From the NCBI GenBank assembly GCA_002709045.1, contig PAPJ01000007.1, positions 1 through 64,000 of the forward strand: a stretch of DNA of 64,000 nt, written 5' to 3'. Numbering within the stretch: position 1 is the stretch's first letter; each line of letters begins with the position of its first letter. A model generated the notes under the pieces. It saw nothing but the letters and a program-made list of their open reading frames with translations. It was not told the origin of the DNA and did no database searches. Of the stretch, positions 9,285-16,411 are shown piece by piece. The position numbers and the translations under genes are program-made. Origin of the DNA: Planctomycetaceae bacterium. Lineage in GTDB: Bacteria > Planctomycetota > Planctomycetia > Pirellulales > Pirellulaceae.

Positions 9285-9941
9285 TTAAATACCGGCTGGT
9301 GCTTTTGTATATTGCTGTTGCAAAAACTTCTCTGCCACTTGTCCTATCCGCCAATGCCCTCCCAGGCAGGCCGCCAGCACAAGCACATTGGCCGATGTCG
9401 AATCACAACGCCGCTCTATCAGTGCCGGTTGATCCACGGACAGAACCTCGACTGGCCTCACTGCTGAGTGCCGACTTAGGGCTATCACCGCCAATTCCGG
9501 TTCCGCAGCGACCATCACAACCCGATGACCGGACTCACAGTATGTTGATGTTTGAGCACTTGCCTCAACAACAGACTCAAACGCCTCTGCAGGTCCCAGA
9601 CGGAGCTTCATCTGCCCGGAAATAACTCCGTCATAACCCACCTTTAGGAATCGGCCTTCGATGCCGACTGCCGGCATGTTTGTCGATTCCACGGCCAATC
9701 TCCGCACCCGCAATCCACGATCACGAAAAAGGTCGTATGCAGCCGGGGTGATAACAGCATCCTGCCTGACAACCACTTCCCGGTTATTATCCAATTTGTC
9801 TGGCACCTGAAAGGTTGTGATCACCCTGTCCTGCAAAACCCTGTCAGCAGTTCCGGCCACCGACTGGTTCTGACCTAGTTGACTGATAATGCGGACTACC
9901 GCTTCATCAATCACCCTCTGAATTTCATTCTGTTTGAGCAT
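9285..9941 (-). CDS. Conserved microcompartment-locus protein of unknown function
   Basis: 218 residues, lying between two BMC-P genes in the same order as in other planctomycete compartment loci. The first ~20 residues, LKQNEIQRVIDEAVVRIISQ, form an amphipathic helix resembling an encapsulation peptide, so it may be a cargo protein. A segment near residue 70 (DAVITPAAYDLFRDRGLRVR) resembles a short motif I recall from EutT-like proteins. The C-terminal half contains a possible nucleotide- or sugar-phosphate-isomerase-like region (KVGYDGVISGQMKLRLG and a Cys-rich tail). I cannot assign an activity. The start overlaps the stop of the upstream BMC-P gene, indicating coupled translation. Confidence 0.8.
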   Translation of the reverse strand: MLKQNEIQRVIDEAVVRIISQLGQNQSVAGTADRVLQDRVITTFQVPDKLDNNREVVVRQDAVITPAAYDLFRDRGLRVRRLAVESTNMPAVGIEGRFLKVGYDGVISGQMKLRLGPAEAFESVVEASAQTSTYCESGHRVVMVAAEPELAVIALSRHSAVRPVEVLSVDQPALIERRCDSTSANVLVLAACLGGHWRIGQVAEKFLQQQYTKAPAGI

Positions 9942-10198
9942 CAGTCCCTAATACCTGTTACAGACCATCTAGCTGGTGTCGCATCTGCCTGAAGCTGCTC
10001 CCGCATCGCTTTTCCATCCGAAGTGATGATTACCGTGTCCCCTTTCCCTGCACCGACCGTATCGAGTGTCAGCAATGGAAATCCATCCGGTGTTTCTCCA
10101 TCCGCCAAAAATGGCTGCACAATCAACATTTTTGATCCCACCATAGATTCGTGTTTAATGGTGGATACAGCCGTTCCCAGGACACGTGCTTCTTGCAT
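9941..10198 (-). CDS. BMC-P shell vertex protein (EutN/CcmL family)
   Basis: 85 residues. EutN/CcmL signature: an N-terminal ARVLGTAVSTIKHESMVGSK strand-turn region, then LLTLDTVGAGKGDTVIITSDGKA, the conserved loop of vertex pentamers. It lies 10 bp after the aldehyde dehydrogenase gene and shares one base with the next gene. Confidence 0.94.
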   Translation of the reverse strand: MQEARVLGTAVSTIKHESMVGSKMLIVQPFLADGETPDGFPLLTLDTVGAGKGDTVIITSDGKAMREQLQADATPARWSVTGIRD

Positions 10199-10208
10199 GT
10201 TTTTATTC

Positions 10209-11645
10209 CTATCGCCCTAATACATAAAGGTTGTCAATTAACGAACAACGACGTTCGCGGGTAAAGGTTAACGGTGTCGTCACGCCTTCGCCGGTGGGTC
10301 CGGCGATTGAGAAGGAAAGATAACCCTCTCCTCCCAGTCCTAACCCCGCCATGCATGGACCATTTTTTACGAAGATCGTTGTATCCAGGGCTTTGGCCAT
10401 CTTGGTCATATTGGTCACGTTGTTCGAATGAATGATTGCTGTATGACGAAACCCATGTTCATAATGTTTAGCTAACGCGATACCCTCATCGATATCGCGG
10501 ACGCGAACAAATGGCACAAATGGCATCATTTGTTCAACTGTTACGAAGGGGTGGTACTGGTCGGTTTCGCCAAACAGTAATTCCGTTTCACCAGAGACAT
10601 TCACGCCTGCTCCCTGAGCCAACACTGCAGCATCTTTACCAAGGAATTCCTTGGATGGTGCGTCATGATTATCATCACCCACCTGAATGATTGCCTTGCT
10701 GGTAAGCTGTTGCACCTGTGCTTCATTAAGTTGAGCAGCGCCGGCCTGAGACATCGCTTCAAGCATAGCATCGAACACCGCATCAACCACAAAGACTTCC
10801 TTCTCAGCGATGCAAAGCAAATTATTGTCGAATGCGGCCCCCTGAATGATAGAGCGAGCTGCACGATCCAGATCTGCGGTTTCATCGACCACAACCGGTG
10901 GATTACCGGGCCCTGCGACAACAGCCCGCTTGCCACTGTTTAATGCAGCCCGCGCAACTGCCGGGCCACCTGTAACACAAATCAGTGCCACGTCACGATG
11001 TTTAAAGATAATATCAGCTGTCTCCAGTGTCGGTTCCGCCATCACGCAGATCAGGTTATCGATCCCCAGATCCTCATAGATTGCTTTATTGAAGCGACGA
11101 ACACCTTCGGCGGCCACTTTTTTACCGCTGGGGTGCGGATTAACAACTACGGTATTTCCCGCCGCAATCATACTGACGGCATTACCGGTAATTGTCGGCA
11201 GCGAATGTGTGACCGGGGTAATCGCACCGATCACACCGAAGGGGGCGTGTTCCACAACTGCCAGCCCATGATCGCCGGAGAACACTTCGCTTCTCATGAA
11301 TTCCACACCGGGCGAAAGCATTCCCAAAGTCTTCAGTTTGTCGATTTTGTGTTCCAGACGGCCAATCTGCGTTTCATTCATTTCCATCGTACCTAATTCG
11401 ACACACTGTTCGATTGATATTCGACGGATATGAGCGATGATCTTTTTACGATCCTCGATCGTCATGGTTTGCAATTGTTCAAAGGCCGCATGTGCAGCCT
11501 GAACAGCTTCATTAGCATCATGAAAGACCCCATGTCGGCCGGCAAAGCTACCACCGGACAGGACCGGAGCACGGCCAACCTCTGTCAGGACCTGATTTAC
11601 TACATCTCGAATTAAAGTTTCACTGATCTGCATTTTATTACTCAC
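10209..11645 (-). CDS. CoA-acylating aldehyde dehydrogenase (PduP-like)
   Basis: 478 residues. It oxidises the compartment aldehyde (lactaldehyde or propionaldehyde type) to acyl-CoA with NAD. The N-terminal MQISETLIRDVVNQVLTEVG is an amphipathic helix of the encapsulation-peptide kind, joined by a short linker to the catalytic domain, which begins near residue 38. Seen: the catalytic Cys in NNLLCIAEKEVFVV, GAITPVTHSLPTITGNAVSM and VNPHPSGKKVAAEGV, all typical of the PduP/EutE group rather than hydrolytic dehydrogenases. Its partners are PduL and acetate kinase in the same operon, which turn acyl-CoA into acyl phosphate and then acid plus ATP. Confidence 0.94.
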   Translation of the reverse strand: MSNKMQISETLIRDVVNQVLTEVGRAPVLSGGSFAGRHGVFHDANEAVQAAHAAFEQLQTMTIEDRKKIIAHIRRISIEQCVELGTMEMNETQIGRLEHKIDKLKTLGMLSPGVEFMRSEVFSGDHGLAVVEHAPFGVIGAITPVTHSLPTITGNAVSMIAAGNTVVVNPHPSGKKVAAEGVRRFNKAIYEDLGIDNLICVMAEPTLETADIIFKHRDVALICVTGGPAVARAALNSGKRAVVAGPGNPPVVVDETADLDRAARSIIQGAAFDNNLLCIAEKEVFVVDAVFDAMLEAMSQAGAAQLNEAQVQQLTSKAIIQVGDDNHDAPSKEFLGKDAAVLAQGAGVNVSGETELLFGETDQYHPFVTVEQMMPFVPFVRVRDIDEGIALAKHYEHGFRHTAIIHSNNVTNMTKMAKALDTTIFVKNGPCMAGLGLGGEGYLSFSIAGPTGEGVTTPLTFTRERRCSLIDNLYVLGR

Positions 11646-11674
11646 TTGCAGTTAACGTTTCTCTTTGTTCAGAA

Positions 11675-11992
11675 TTATTCGCCGTTCTCGCGGTGATAGA
11701 CACATCCATTATCCACGTGAACCTGGTCGACAATCCCGATGACCACTGCGTCAATGGGAAGTTTGCCTGTCCCCTCGGTCATGCGGGCACTCGATCCCTG
11801 TGTGAGCAACACGAAGTCATTCACACCGGCCCCAAGGGTATCCACTGCAACGAAGGTACGCCCCGTCGTCGCCAGACTCTTTCTCTGCTTGGACTCAAGC
11901 CGATAAGGCTCAACAACAAGCAGCTTTTGGCCAATCATCGACTCCACTTTTTGCGTGGAGACGACAGACCCTGTTACTCTGGCTACAAACAT
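11675..11992 (-). CDS. BMC-P shell vertex protein (EutN/CcmL family)
   Basis: 105 residues. The start, MFVARVTGSVVSTQKVESMI, and the loop VAVDTLGAGVNDFVLLTQGS are diagnostic of EutN/CcmL vertex pentamers. It abuts the acetate kinase stop codon directly (0-bp gap), so translational coupling is likely. It is the largest of the three vertex proteins here, with a longer central loop around residues 30-45. Confidence 0.94.
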   Translation of the reverse strand: MFVARVTGSVVSTQKVESMIGQKLLVVEPYRLESKQRKSLATTGRTFVAVDTLGAGVNDFVLLTQGSSARMTEGTGKLPIDAVVIGIVDQVHVDNGCVYHRENGE

Positions 11993-13180
11993 TTATTCCC
12001 CTTCCACTAACGCTTTTGTTTGACGAGCAACAACAATCTCTTCGTTGGCCGGTACGACCCAGATCTGGACATTGCTCTGTTCGCTACTAATTCTGGTTTC
12101 ACCATCGACAGTACTATTGGCCGAATCACACAATTCGACCCCCAGTGCTGACAGATTGGCACAAATGCTTTTCCGGATTTCCTTTCCGTTTTCGCCAATA
12201 CCTCCGGTAAAGACGATGGCATCAGCACCGCCAAGCTCGACAAGTAGCCCACCAAGATGGCGTCGGGTTTCCGAAATAAAAATATCCAGACCCAACTGAG
12301 CATCCTCGTTGCCGGCCGCAGCAGACTGCTCCAGGTCTCTGCAATCTCCACTGGTTCCACTCACTCCGGCAAGTCCGCTGTCGCTTGCCAGACGCGCTAG
12401 CACCTTTTCAAGAGTGAGTCCTGATTTTTTAATAATCACCGGCAGAGCAAAGGGATCAAAATCACCAACACGATTATTATGTGGCAATCCGGATTGAGGA
12501 CTCATCCCCATCGTTGTTGCAACACTCCGGCCATCAAGACTGGCACAAAGGCTGCTCGAACCACCAAGATGGCAGGATATGATCCTCAGATTCCTTCGAT
12601 TCAGAATCTGACCCATGCGGCCGGCAATATAACGATGGCTGGCACCGTGGAATCCCCATTTCTTAACGTAGAACTGTTCAGCCCACTCGCGTGGGATGGC
12701 ATAGTTCCTGTTTCGGGGAGGAATCGTTTGGTGATATCCAGTTTCGAAGGCTGCGACCAGAGGAATGTCAGGCAGTTTTTCCGCAAGCTGCCGCATAGCG
12801 CTGATGTAAGGAGGATTATGAGCCGGTGCTACACCGCTCATCTCCTCCATTGCATCAAGCACTTCATGCGTCACTTTTTGAACACCGCTATAACGGCCGC
12901 CGTGGACCGCCTTAAATCCAATTGCTGCAACTTCGCCTGCCTCGGCTAAACATCCATGCTCCGGGTCAGTCAGCTGCTCCAGACATTTTCTGACAGCAAC
13001 ACTATGATCCGGCACCTGAAGAATGAGCTCTGTCTTGTTCCCCCCGGTTTCAACAAAGCAGTTGCTTTGTTCTGCACCGATACGTTCGACACCCCCCCGA
13101 GCTAATTGCTGCTCGGTGTCCATGTCAAATAATCGATACTTAAAACTGGTCGAACCAAGGTTCGCTACTAAGATCTTCAT
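11993..13180 (-). CDS. ackA: Acetate/propionate kinase of the microcompartment operon
   Basis: 395 residues from the ATG at 13180; a Met six codons earlier is less likely because the AAGGA ribosome site lies between the two. It makes ATP and carboxylate from acyl phosphate. ASKHA-fold motifs: VANLGSTSFKYRLFD (phosphate loop), KAVHGGRYSG, GVAPAHNPP, FHGASHRYIAGRM, SCHLGGSSSLCASLDG and FTGGIGENGKEIR. The N-terminal NLGSTS replaces the common NAGSSS. Given its place between shell genes, lactyl or propionyl phosphate may be the natural substrate. It could also serve general acetate metabolism. Confidence 0.93.
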   Translation of the reverse strand: MKILVANLGSTSFKYRLFDMDTEQQLARGGVERIGAEQSNCFVETGGNKTELILQVPDHSVAVRKCLEQLTDPEHGCLAEAGEVAAIGFKAVHGGRYSGVQKVTHEVLDAMEEMSGVAPAHNPPYISAMRQLAEKLPDIPLVAAFETGYHQTIPPRNRNYAIPREWAEQFYVKKWGFHGASHRYIAGRMGQILNRRNLRIISCHLGGSSSLCASLDGRSVATTMGMSPQSGLPHNNRVGDFDPFALPVIIKKSGLTLEKVLARLASDSGLAGVSGTSGDCRDLEQSAAAGNEDAQLGLDIFISETRRHLGGLLVELGGADAIVFTGGIGENGKEIRKSICANLSALGVELCDSANSTVDGETRISSEQSNVQIWVVPANEEIVVARQTKALVEGE

Positions 13181-13213
13181 CGTGTGAATCCTTTCCATAG
13201 ATCCTCGCTGCGT

Positions 13214-13483
13214 TTAGTTAAAAAACGCTTCGGACAGGCCTTCTGCCGGACGGGGAATAACATGACTGGAAATCAATTCGCCAATCTGACTGGCCGCACC
13301 CGAACCTGCCTCAACAGCTGCCCGTACGCTACCAACATCACCCGAGACGATTGTGGTAACCAAACCACCACCGATGTCCACTCGTTTCAACACTTCAACA
13401 TTCGCGGCTTTACTCATCGCATCTGTCGCTTCGACAAGTCCGATCAGGCCGCGTGTTTCTACTAAACCAATTGCGCTTTGCAT
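13214..13483 (-). CDS. BMC-H shell hexamer protein
   Basis: 89 residues, a single BMC domain. Seen: AIGLVETRGLIGLVEATDAM (first strand and helix), then VDIGGGLVTTIVSGDVGSVR, a Gly-rich pore loop plus the strand facing the hexamer pore, and the end strand SHVIPRPAEGL. It forms hexameric tiles of the shell facets. It is 48 bp downstream of the other BMC-H gene and lacks that protein's Lys-rich tail. Confidence 0.96.
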   Translation of the reverse strand: MQSAIGLVETRGLIGLVEATDAMSKAANVEVLKRVDIGGGLVTTIVSGDVGSVRAAVEAGSGAASQIGELISSHVIPRPAEGLSEAFFN

Positions 13484-13515
13484 TTTTAAGTTTCCTTATA
13501 AGTTAAAGAATTAGA

Positions 13516-13529
13516 GAACCCTTCGGTTC
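13516..13529 (-). promoter_or_regulatory. Small hairpin between the two BMC-H genes
   Basis: Stem GAACC/GGTTC with a 4-nt loop, followed on the minus strand by a pyrimidine-rich TCTCTAATTCTTT. It could act as a weak attenuator or an mRNA-stability element that raises shell-protein output relative to enzymes. The stem is only 5 bp. Confidence 0.3.
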
Positions 13530-13531
13530 GC

Positions 13532-13834
13532 CTAGCTCTTAGCTGCTTTTTTCACAGGTTGCTTAAGAACCTTTTGAACATCAGCATGAGGACGAGGGAT
13601 AACCTGAACACTTACAACTTCACCAACACGTCCTGCAGCATTTGCACCAGCATCAGTGGCGGCTTTTACTGCAGCAACATCGCCGGTAACGAATGTGCTC
13701 ACTAAACCAGAGCCAACTTTATCCCAACCAAGGAACTCAACATTGGCCGCTTTCATCATTGCGTCGGAGGCCTCGACCAGGGCGACAAAACCCTTGACTT
13801 CGATCATGCCCAACGCTTCCATAGCAGTTGCCAT
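13532..13834 (-). CDS. BMC-H shell hexamer protein
   Basis: 100 residues, a single BMC domain: [54 protein letters not shown]. It differs from the second copy in its pore loop (KVGSGL against DIGGGL) and in a basic tail, [10 protein letters not shown]. It is probably the major shell facet protein, because it is the first BMC gene and sits after a 133-bp gap that may hold an internal promoter. Confidence 0.96.
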   Translation of the reverse strand: MATAMEALGMIEVKGFVALVEASDAMMKAANVEFLGWDKVGSGLVSTFVTGDVAAVKAATDAGANAAGRVGEVVSVQVIPRPHADVQKVLKQPVKKAAKS

Positions 13835-13871
13835 TTCTTACTCTCCAAGTAAAAGTGACGCAGGGAATGGC

Positions 13872-13912
13872 CAACTTTTCAAAGTTGATACAAACCACAT
13901 CCCCGTAAACAA
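13872..13912 (-). promoter_or_regulatory. Candidate internal promoter and operator before the shell genes
   Basis: In the 133-bp gap between pduL and the first BMC-H gene, the minus strand has TTGTTT (13907-13912), a 16-bp spacer and TATCAA (13885-13890). An inverted repeat CAACTTT-tc-AAAGTTG (13872-13887) overlaps the -10. Planctomycete promoters are poorly conserved, so this is tentative. Confidence 0.3.
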
Positions 13913-13967
13913 TCTACGTTTCTCCTGATTTCTCAGAATCTCTCTCACATCTGTATACCCATCCATA

Positions 13968-14729
13968 TCAATGGCAGGCACACGGTTGTTTCTTCATTAA
14001 TTCAAATTCAGTCGCCGCCCTGATATTACAGGCGTTTCCTTCATCAGTATCGATATGTACTTCAAGTTTGACGCTGTCTGCTGCTCGAACCTTCAAATCT
14101 TCAAGGATCATGGAGCAAGCTGGCGATTGGATCCTTAAATCCATCATGTCGCCATCTGCCACGCCGTAATACGGAAGATCTGCCGTATTCATATGGACAT
14201 GTCGAGCGGCGCGAATAACACCCTGATCCAGATGCACAACACCGGCTGGCCCAACCAAAACACAACCGGGGGTGCCTGCAATATCACCACTGTGGCGAAC
14301 CGGGATGTCCAAACCTAACTGGACGGCATCGGTATATGCCAGTTCAATCTGGCTCTCCGGACGAGTGGGCCCCAGTACACGAACGTTGGGAAGCATGCGC
14401 TTCCGCGGACCCACAACCATTAATGTCTCTTCCGCTGCATAATAACCATCCTGATAGAGCCACTTCATGGGAGTCAATGTATGACCTGCACCAAACAGTG
14501 TTTCCACATCCTGGTCTGACAGATGGATATGTCGGGCCGATACGTTGACGATCAAATCCGGTACACCATTTTTGTAAGGCGTAAGACTCGCTACTATCGA
14601 ACTTGCCGCAGTGCCCGGCTGCGGAAGGGCCTGGCTAGTGCCCACGATTTGACGAACAATCTGTTCGACAAAACCGCGGTCAAGCCCTTCGGCCGACAAT
14701 TTTGGATCGGATAATGTTTCCGCACTCAC
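13968..14729 (-). CDS. pduL: PduL-type phosphotransacylase
   Basis: 253 residues. It transfers acyl groups from CoA to phosphate, regenerating CoA inside the compartment. It is the PduL fold, unrelated to Pta. Zinc-site segments are visible: [25 protein letters not shown] and [12 protein letters not shown]. The first ~30 residues include [16 protein letters not shown], an amphipathic helix likely acting as an encapsulation peptide. The C-terminal KKQPCACH carries two Cys residues. It starts 3 bp after the regulator's stop codon, so the two are cotranscribed. Confidence 0.95.
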   Translation of the reverse strand: MSAETLSDPKLSAEGLDRGFVEQIVRQIVGTSQALPQPGTAASSIVASLTPYKNGVPDLIVNVSARHIHLSDQDVETLFGAGHTLTPMKWLYQDGYYAAEETLMVVGPRKRMLPNVRVLGPTRPESQIELAYTDAVQLGLDIPVRHSGDIAGTPGCVLVGPAGVVHLDQGVIRAARHVHMNTADLPYYGVADGDMMDLRIQSPACSMILEDLKVRAADSVKLEVHIDTDEGNACNIRAATEFELMKKQPCACH

Positions 14730-14732
14730 GTT

Positions 14733-15524
14733 CTAATCCCTGTTCTCACTAAGGCTTTGTTTTTCAGTCACCGCAATGTGCACTTGCACGTTAGCAGCAT
14801 TAAGTTTCTCCACCCATTGTTCCTCAATGCCGTCATCAATCACGATGGAGTTAAGTTGTTCTAATTCACACATCAACGCTAAACTCGAACGGCCAAATTT
14901 AGTGCTGTCAGCCACCACCATTACTGAATCGGCCGCTGCACACATTGCCCGTTCTGTTTCCACAAGCAATAGATTGCTATTGAAAACCCCGCGTTCGGTA
15001 ATACCGGCCACACTGATGATCGCCTTCTGAACATTTAATTCAGCAAGCATTAAATTTGCATACGGCCCTACCGACACTCCGGTACGTCCATGCACATAAC
15101 CACCTATCAATACCAGGTCAGACCCGTCACCTGAGGTGAAGAGCGTTGCCACCGGCAATGAATTTGTGACTATCTGAAGCGGGCGACCAATTAACAAACT
15201 CGCAAGCTCGTAGGTTGTCGATCCCCCATCCAGCAATAAAGTGTCCCCATCCTCGATCAAAGACGCCGCTAACCTGGCGATCGCCTGTTTACGACCGAAT
15301 TGCTGCTGCTGACGATGATCAAAATGAGGTAATTTCGGACTAGGTCCTGTGTAAAAAACACCACCATGAGTGCGTCGCACATTACCTAAACTCTCTAGGT
15401 AACCTAGGTCACGTCTTACGGTCGACTCGGAAACTTTTAATAAATTCGCCAAATTAGGCAAAGTTGCAAATCCGTCGAGTCGAACTAACTCTAATAATCG
15501 ATTTCTTCGTTCTTCTGAGCCCAT
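14733..15524 (-). CDS. DeoR-family transcriptional regulator of the microcompartment operon
   Basis: 263 residues. The N-terminal winged helix-turn-helix (about 6-60) includes LANLLKVSESTVRRDLGYLE followed by RRTHGGV, the classic DeoR signature. The C-terminal sugar-phosphate sensor domain has LLLDGGSTTYELASLL and VADSTKFG. As the first gene of the operon it probably represses it and responds to a sugar phosphate from fucose or rhamnose breakdown; the effector is inferred, not seen. Confidence 0.93.
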   Translation of the reverse strand: MGSEERRNRLLELVRLDGFATLPNLANLLKVSESTVRRDLGYLESLGNVRRTHGGVFYTGPSPKLPHFDHRQQQQFGRKQAIARLAASLIEDGDTLLLDGGSTTYELASLLIGRPLQIVTNSLPVATLFTSGDGSDLVLIGGYVHGRTGVSVGPYANLMLAELNVQKAIISVAGITERGVFNSNLLLVETERAMCAAADSVMVVADSTKFGRSSLALMCELEQLNSIVIDDGIEEQWVEKLNAANVQVHIAVTEKQSLSENRD

Positions 15525-15564
15525 ATCTCTCTACTGACTATCAAACGTTCAGAGTAAAGAACAC

Positions 15565-15587
15565 TTCAGCTGAATCATAAAGCTGAA
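15565..15587. promoter_or_regulatory. Candidate operator upstream of the microcompartment operon
   Basis: Inverted repeat TTCAGCT-(9 nt)-AGCTGAA about 40 bp before the regulator's start codon; the left arm lies in the perfect palindrome TTCAGCTGAA. It sits in an AT-rich 255-bp upstream region (15525-15779) that must contain the operon promoter. It is a reasonable site for the DeoR protein, but there is no experimental support. Confidence 0.35.
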
Positions 15588-15779
15588 CATATTGAGTTTT
15601 AATATGACTGATTATTGTCAAATTTGTACATCATTTGATTATTTTTAGTCTTTTTTGTGCTCATATTTATTCACCTATTTCTGTTTGCGCAGAAACGTAC
15701 TATAAAAATAGTATTTTTAGGCTAACGACCAATGGAAGACAAAAATGAGGTGATCGCGATGATCAATAGAGATTCGTGG

Positions 15780-16400
15780 TTATGATAGGACCACTTTACG
15801 GTCTTTGACTGTAATTCTTCCTGCTTCTAGCCACTGAAGAACAGTTGGGTAAGCTTCACATTCAGCCTGAAAAACGCGTGCGGCAAGATCAGACGCCTGA
15901 TCCTCCGGGTAGACCGATACGGTGCGCTGCAAAATGATGGGGCCATGATCAAAGTCATTATCGACAAAATGGACGGTGCATCCACTTACTTTGGCACCAT
16001 AGGCAATGACTGCATCATGCACATGATGTCCGAACATTCCGTGTCCACAAAAGGATGGAATTAAGCTGGGATGAATATTCAACACCCTGTTTTCGAAATC
16101 CTTTGGAATCAAAACATGTTTTAAAAAACCGCCCATAACAACAAAGTCAACGCCCGCCTCGCGACAGGGTTCAAACATAGCCTGAGAATAATCCTCTGGA
16201 TGTGGGAAATCAGGCTTACGAATCACCATTTCAGCAATACCTGCCTCCCTCGCATATTCCAGCCCGGCGGCAGACGCTTTACTTGCGATAACGAGTTTAA
16301 CATCAAGCTGTAATAAACCAGCGTTAATCTTTTCAAGGATATTACGCAGGGTTGTACCACCACCGGAGATCCAAACAGCAATCGACAGTTGGCCGCTCAT
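15780..16400 (-). CDS. purN: Phosphoribosylglycinamide formyltransferase-like protein
   Basis: 206 residues. PurN transfers a formyl group from 10-formyl-THF to GAR, the third step of purine synthesis. The catalytic triad is present: Asn and His in LNIHPSLIPSF and Asp in FDHGPIILQ. The phosphate loop reads SGGGTTLRNIL rather than the common SGxGSNLQAI. The region after the active site (CGHGMFGHHVHDAV) is His-rich compared with enterobacterial PurN. It lies 11 bp downstream of ileS and is probably cotranscribed. Confidence 0.88.
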   Translation of the reverse strand: MSGQLSIAVWISGGGTTLRNILEKINAGLLQLDVKLVIASKASAAGLEYAREAGIAEMVIRKPDFPHPEDYSQAMFEPCREAGVDFVVMGGFLKHVLIPKDFENRVLNIHPSLIPSFCGHGMFGHHVHDAVIAYGAKVSGCTVHFVDNDFDHGPIILQRTVSVYPEDQASDLAARVFQAECEAYPTVLQWLEAGRITVKDRKVVLS

Positions 16401-16411
16401 AACTTACCCCA

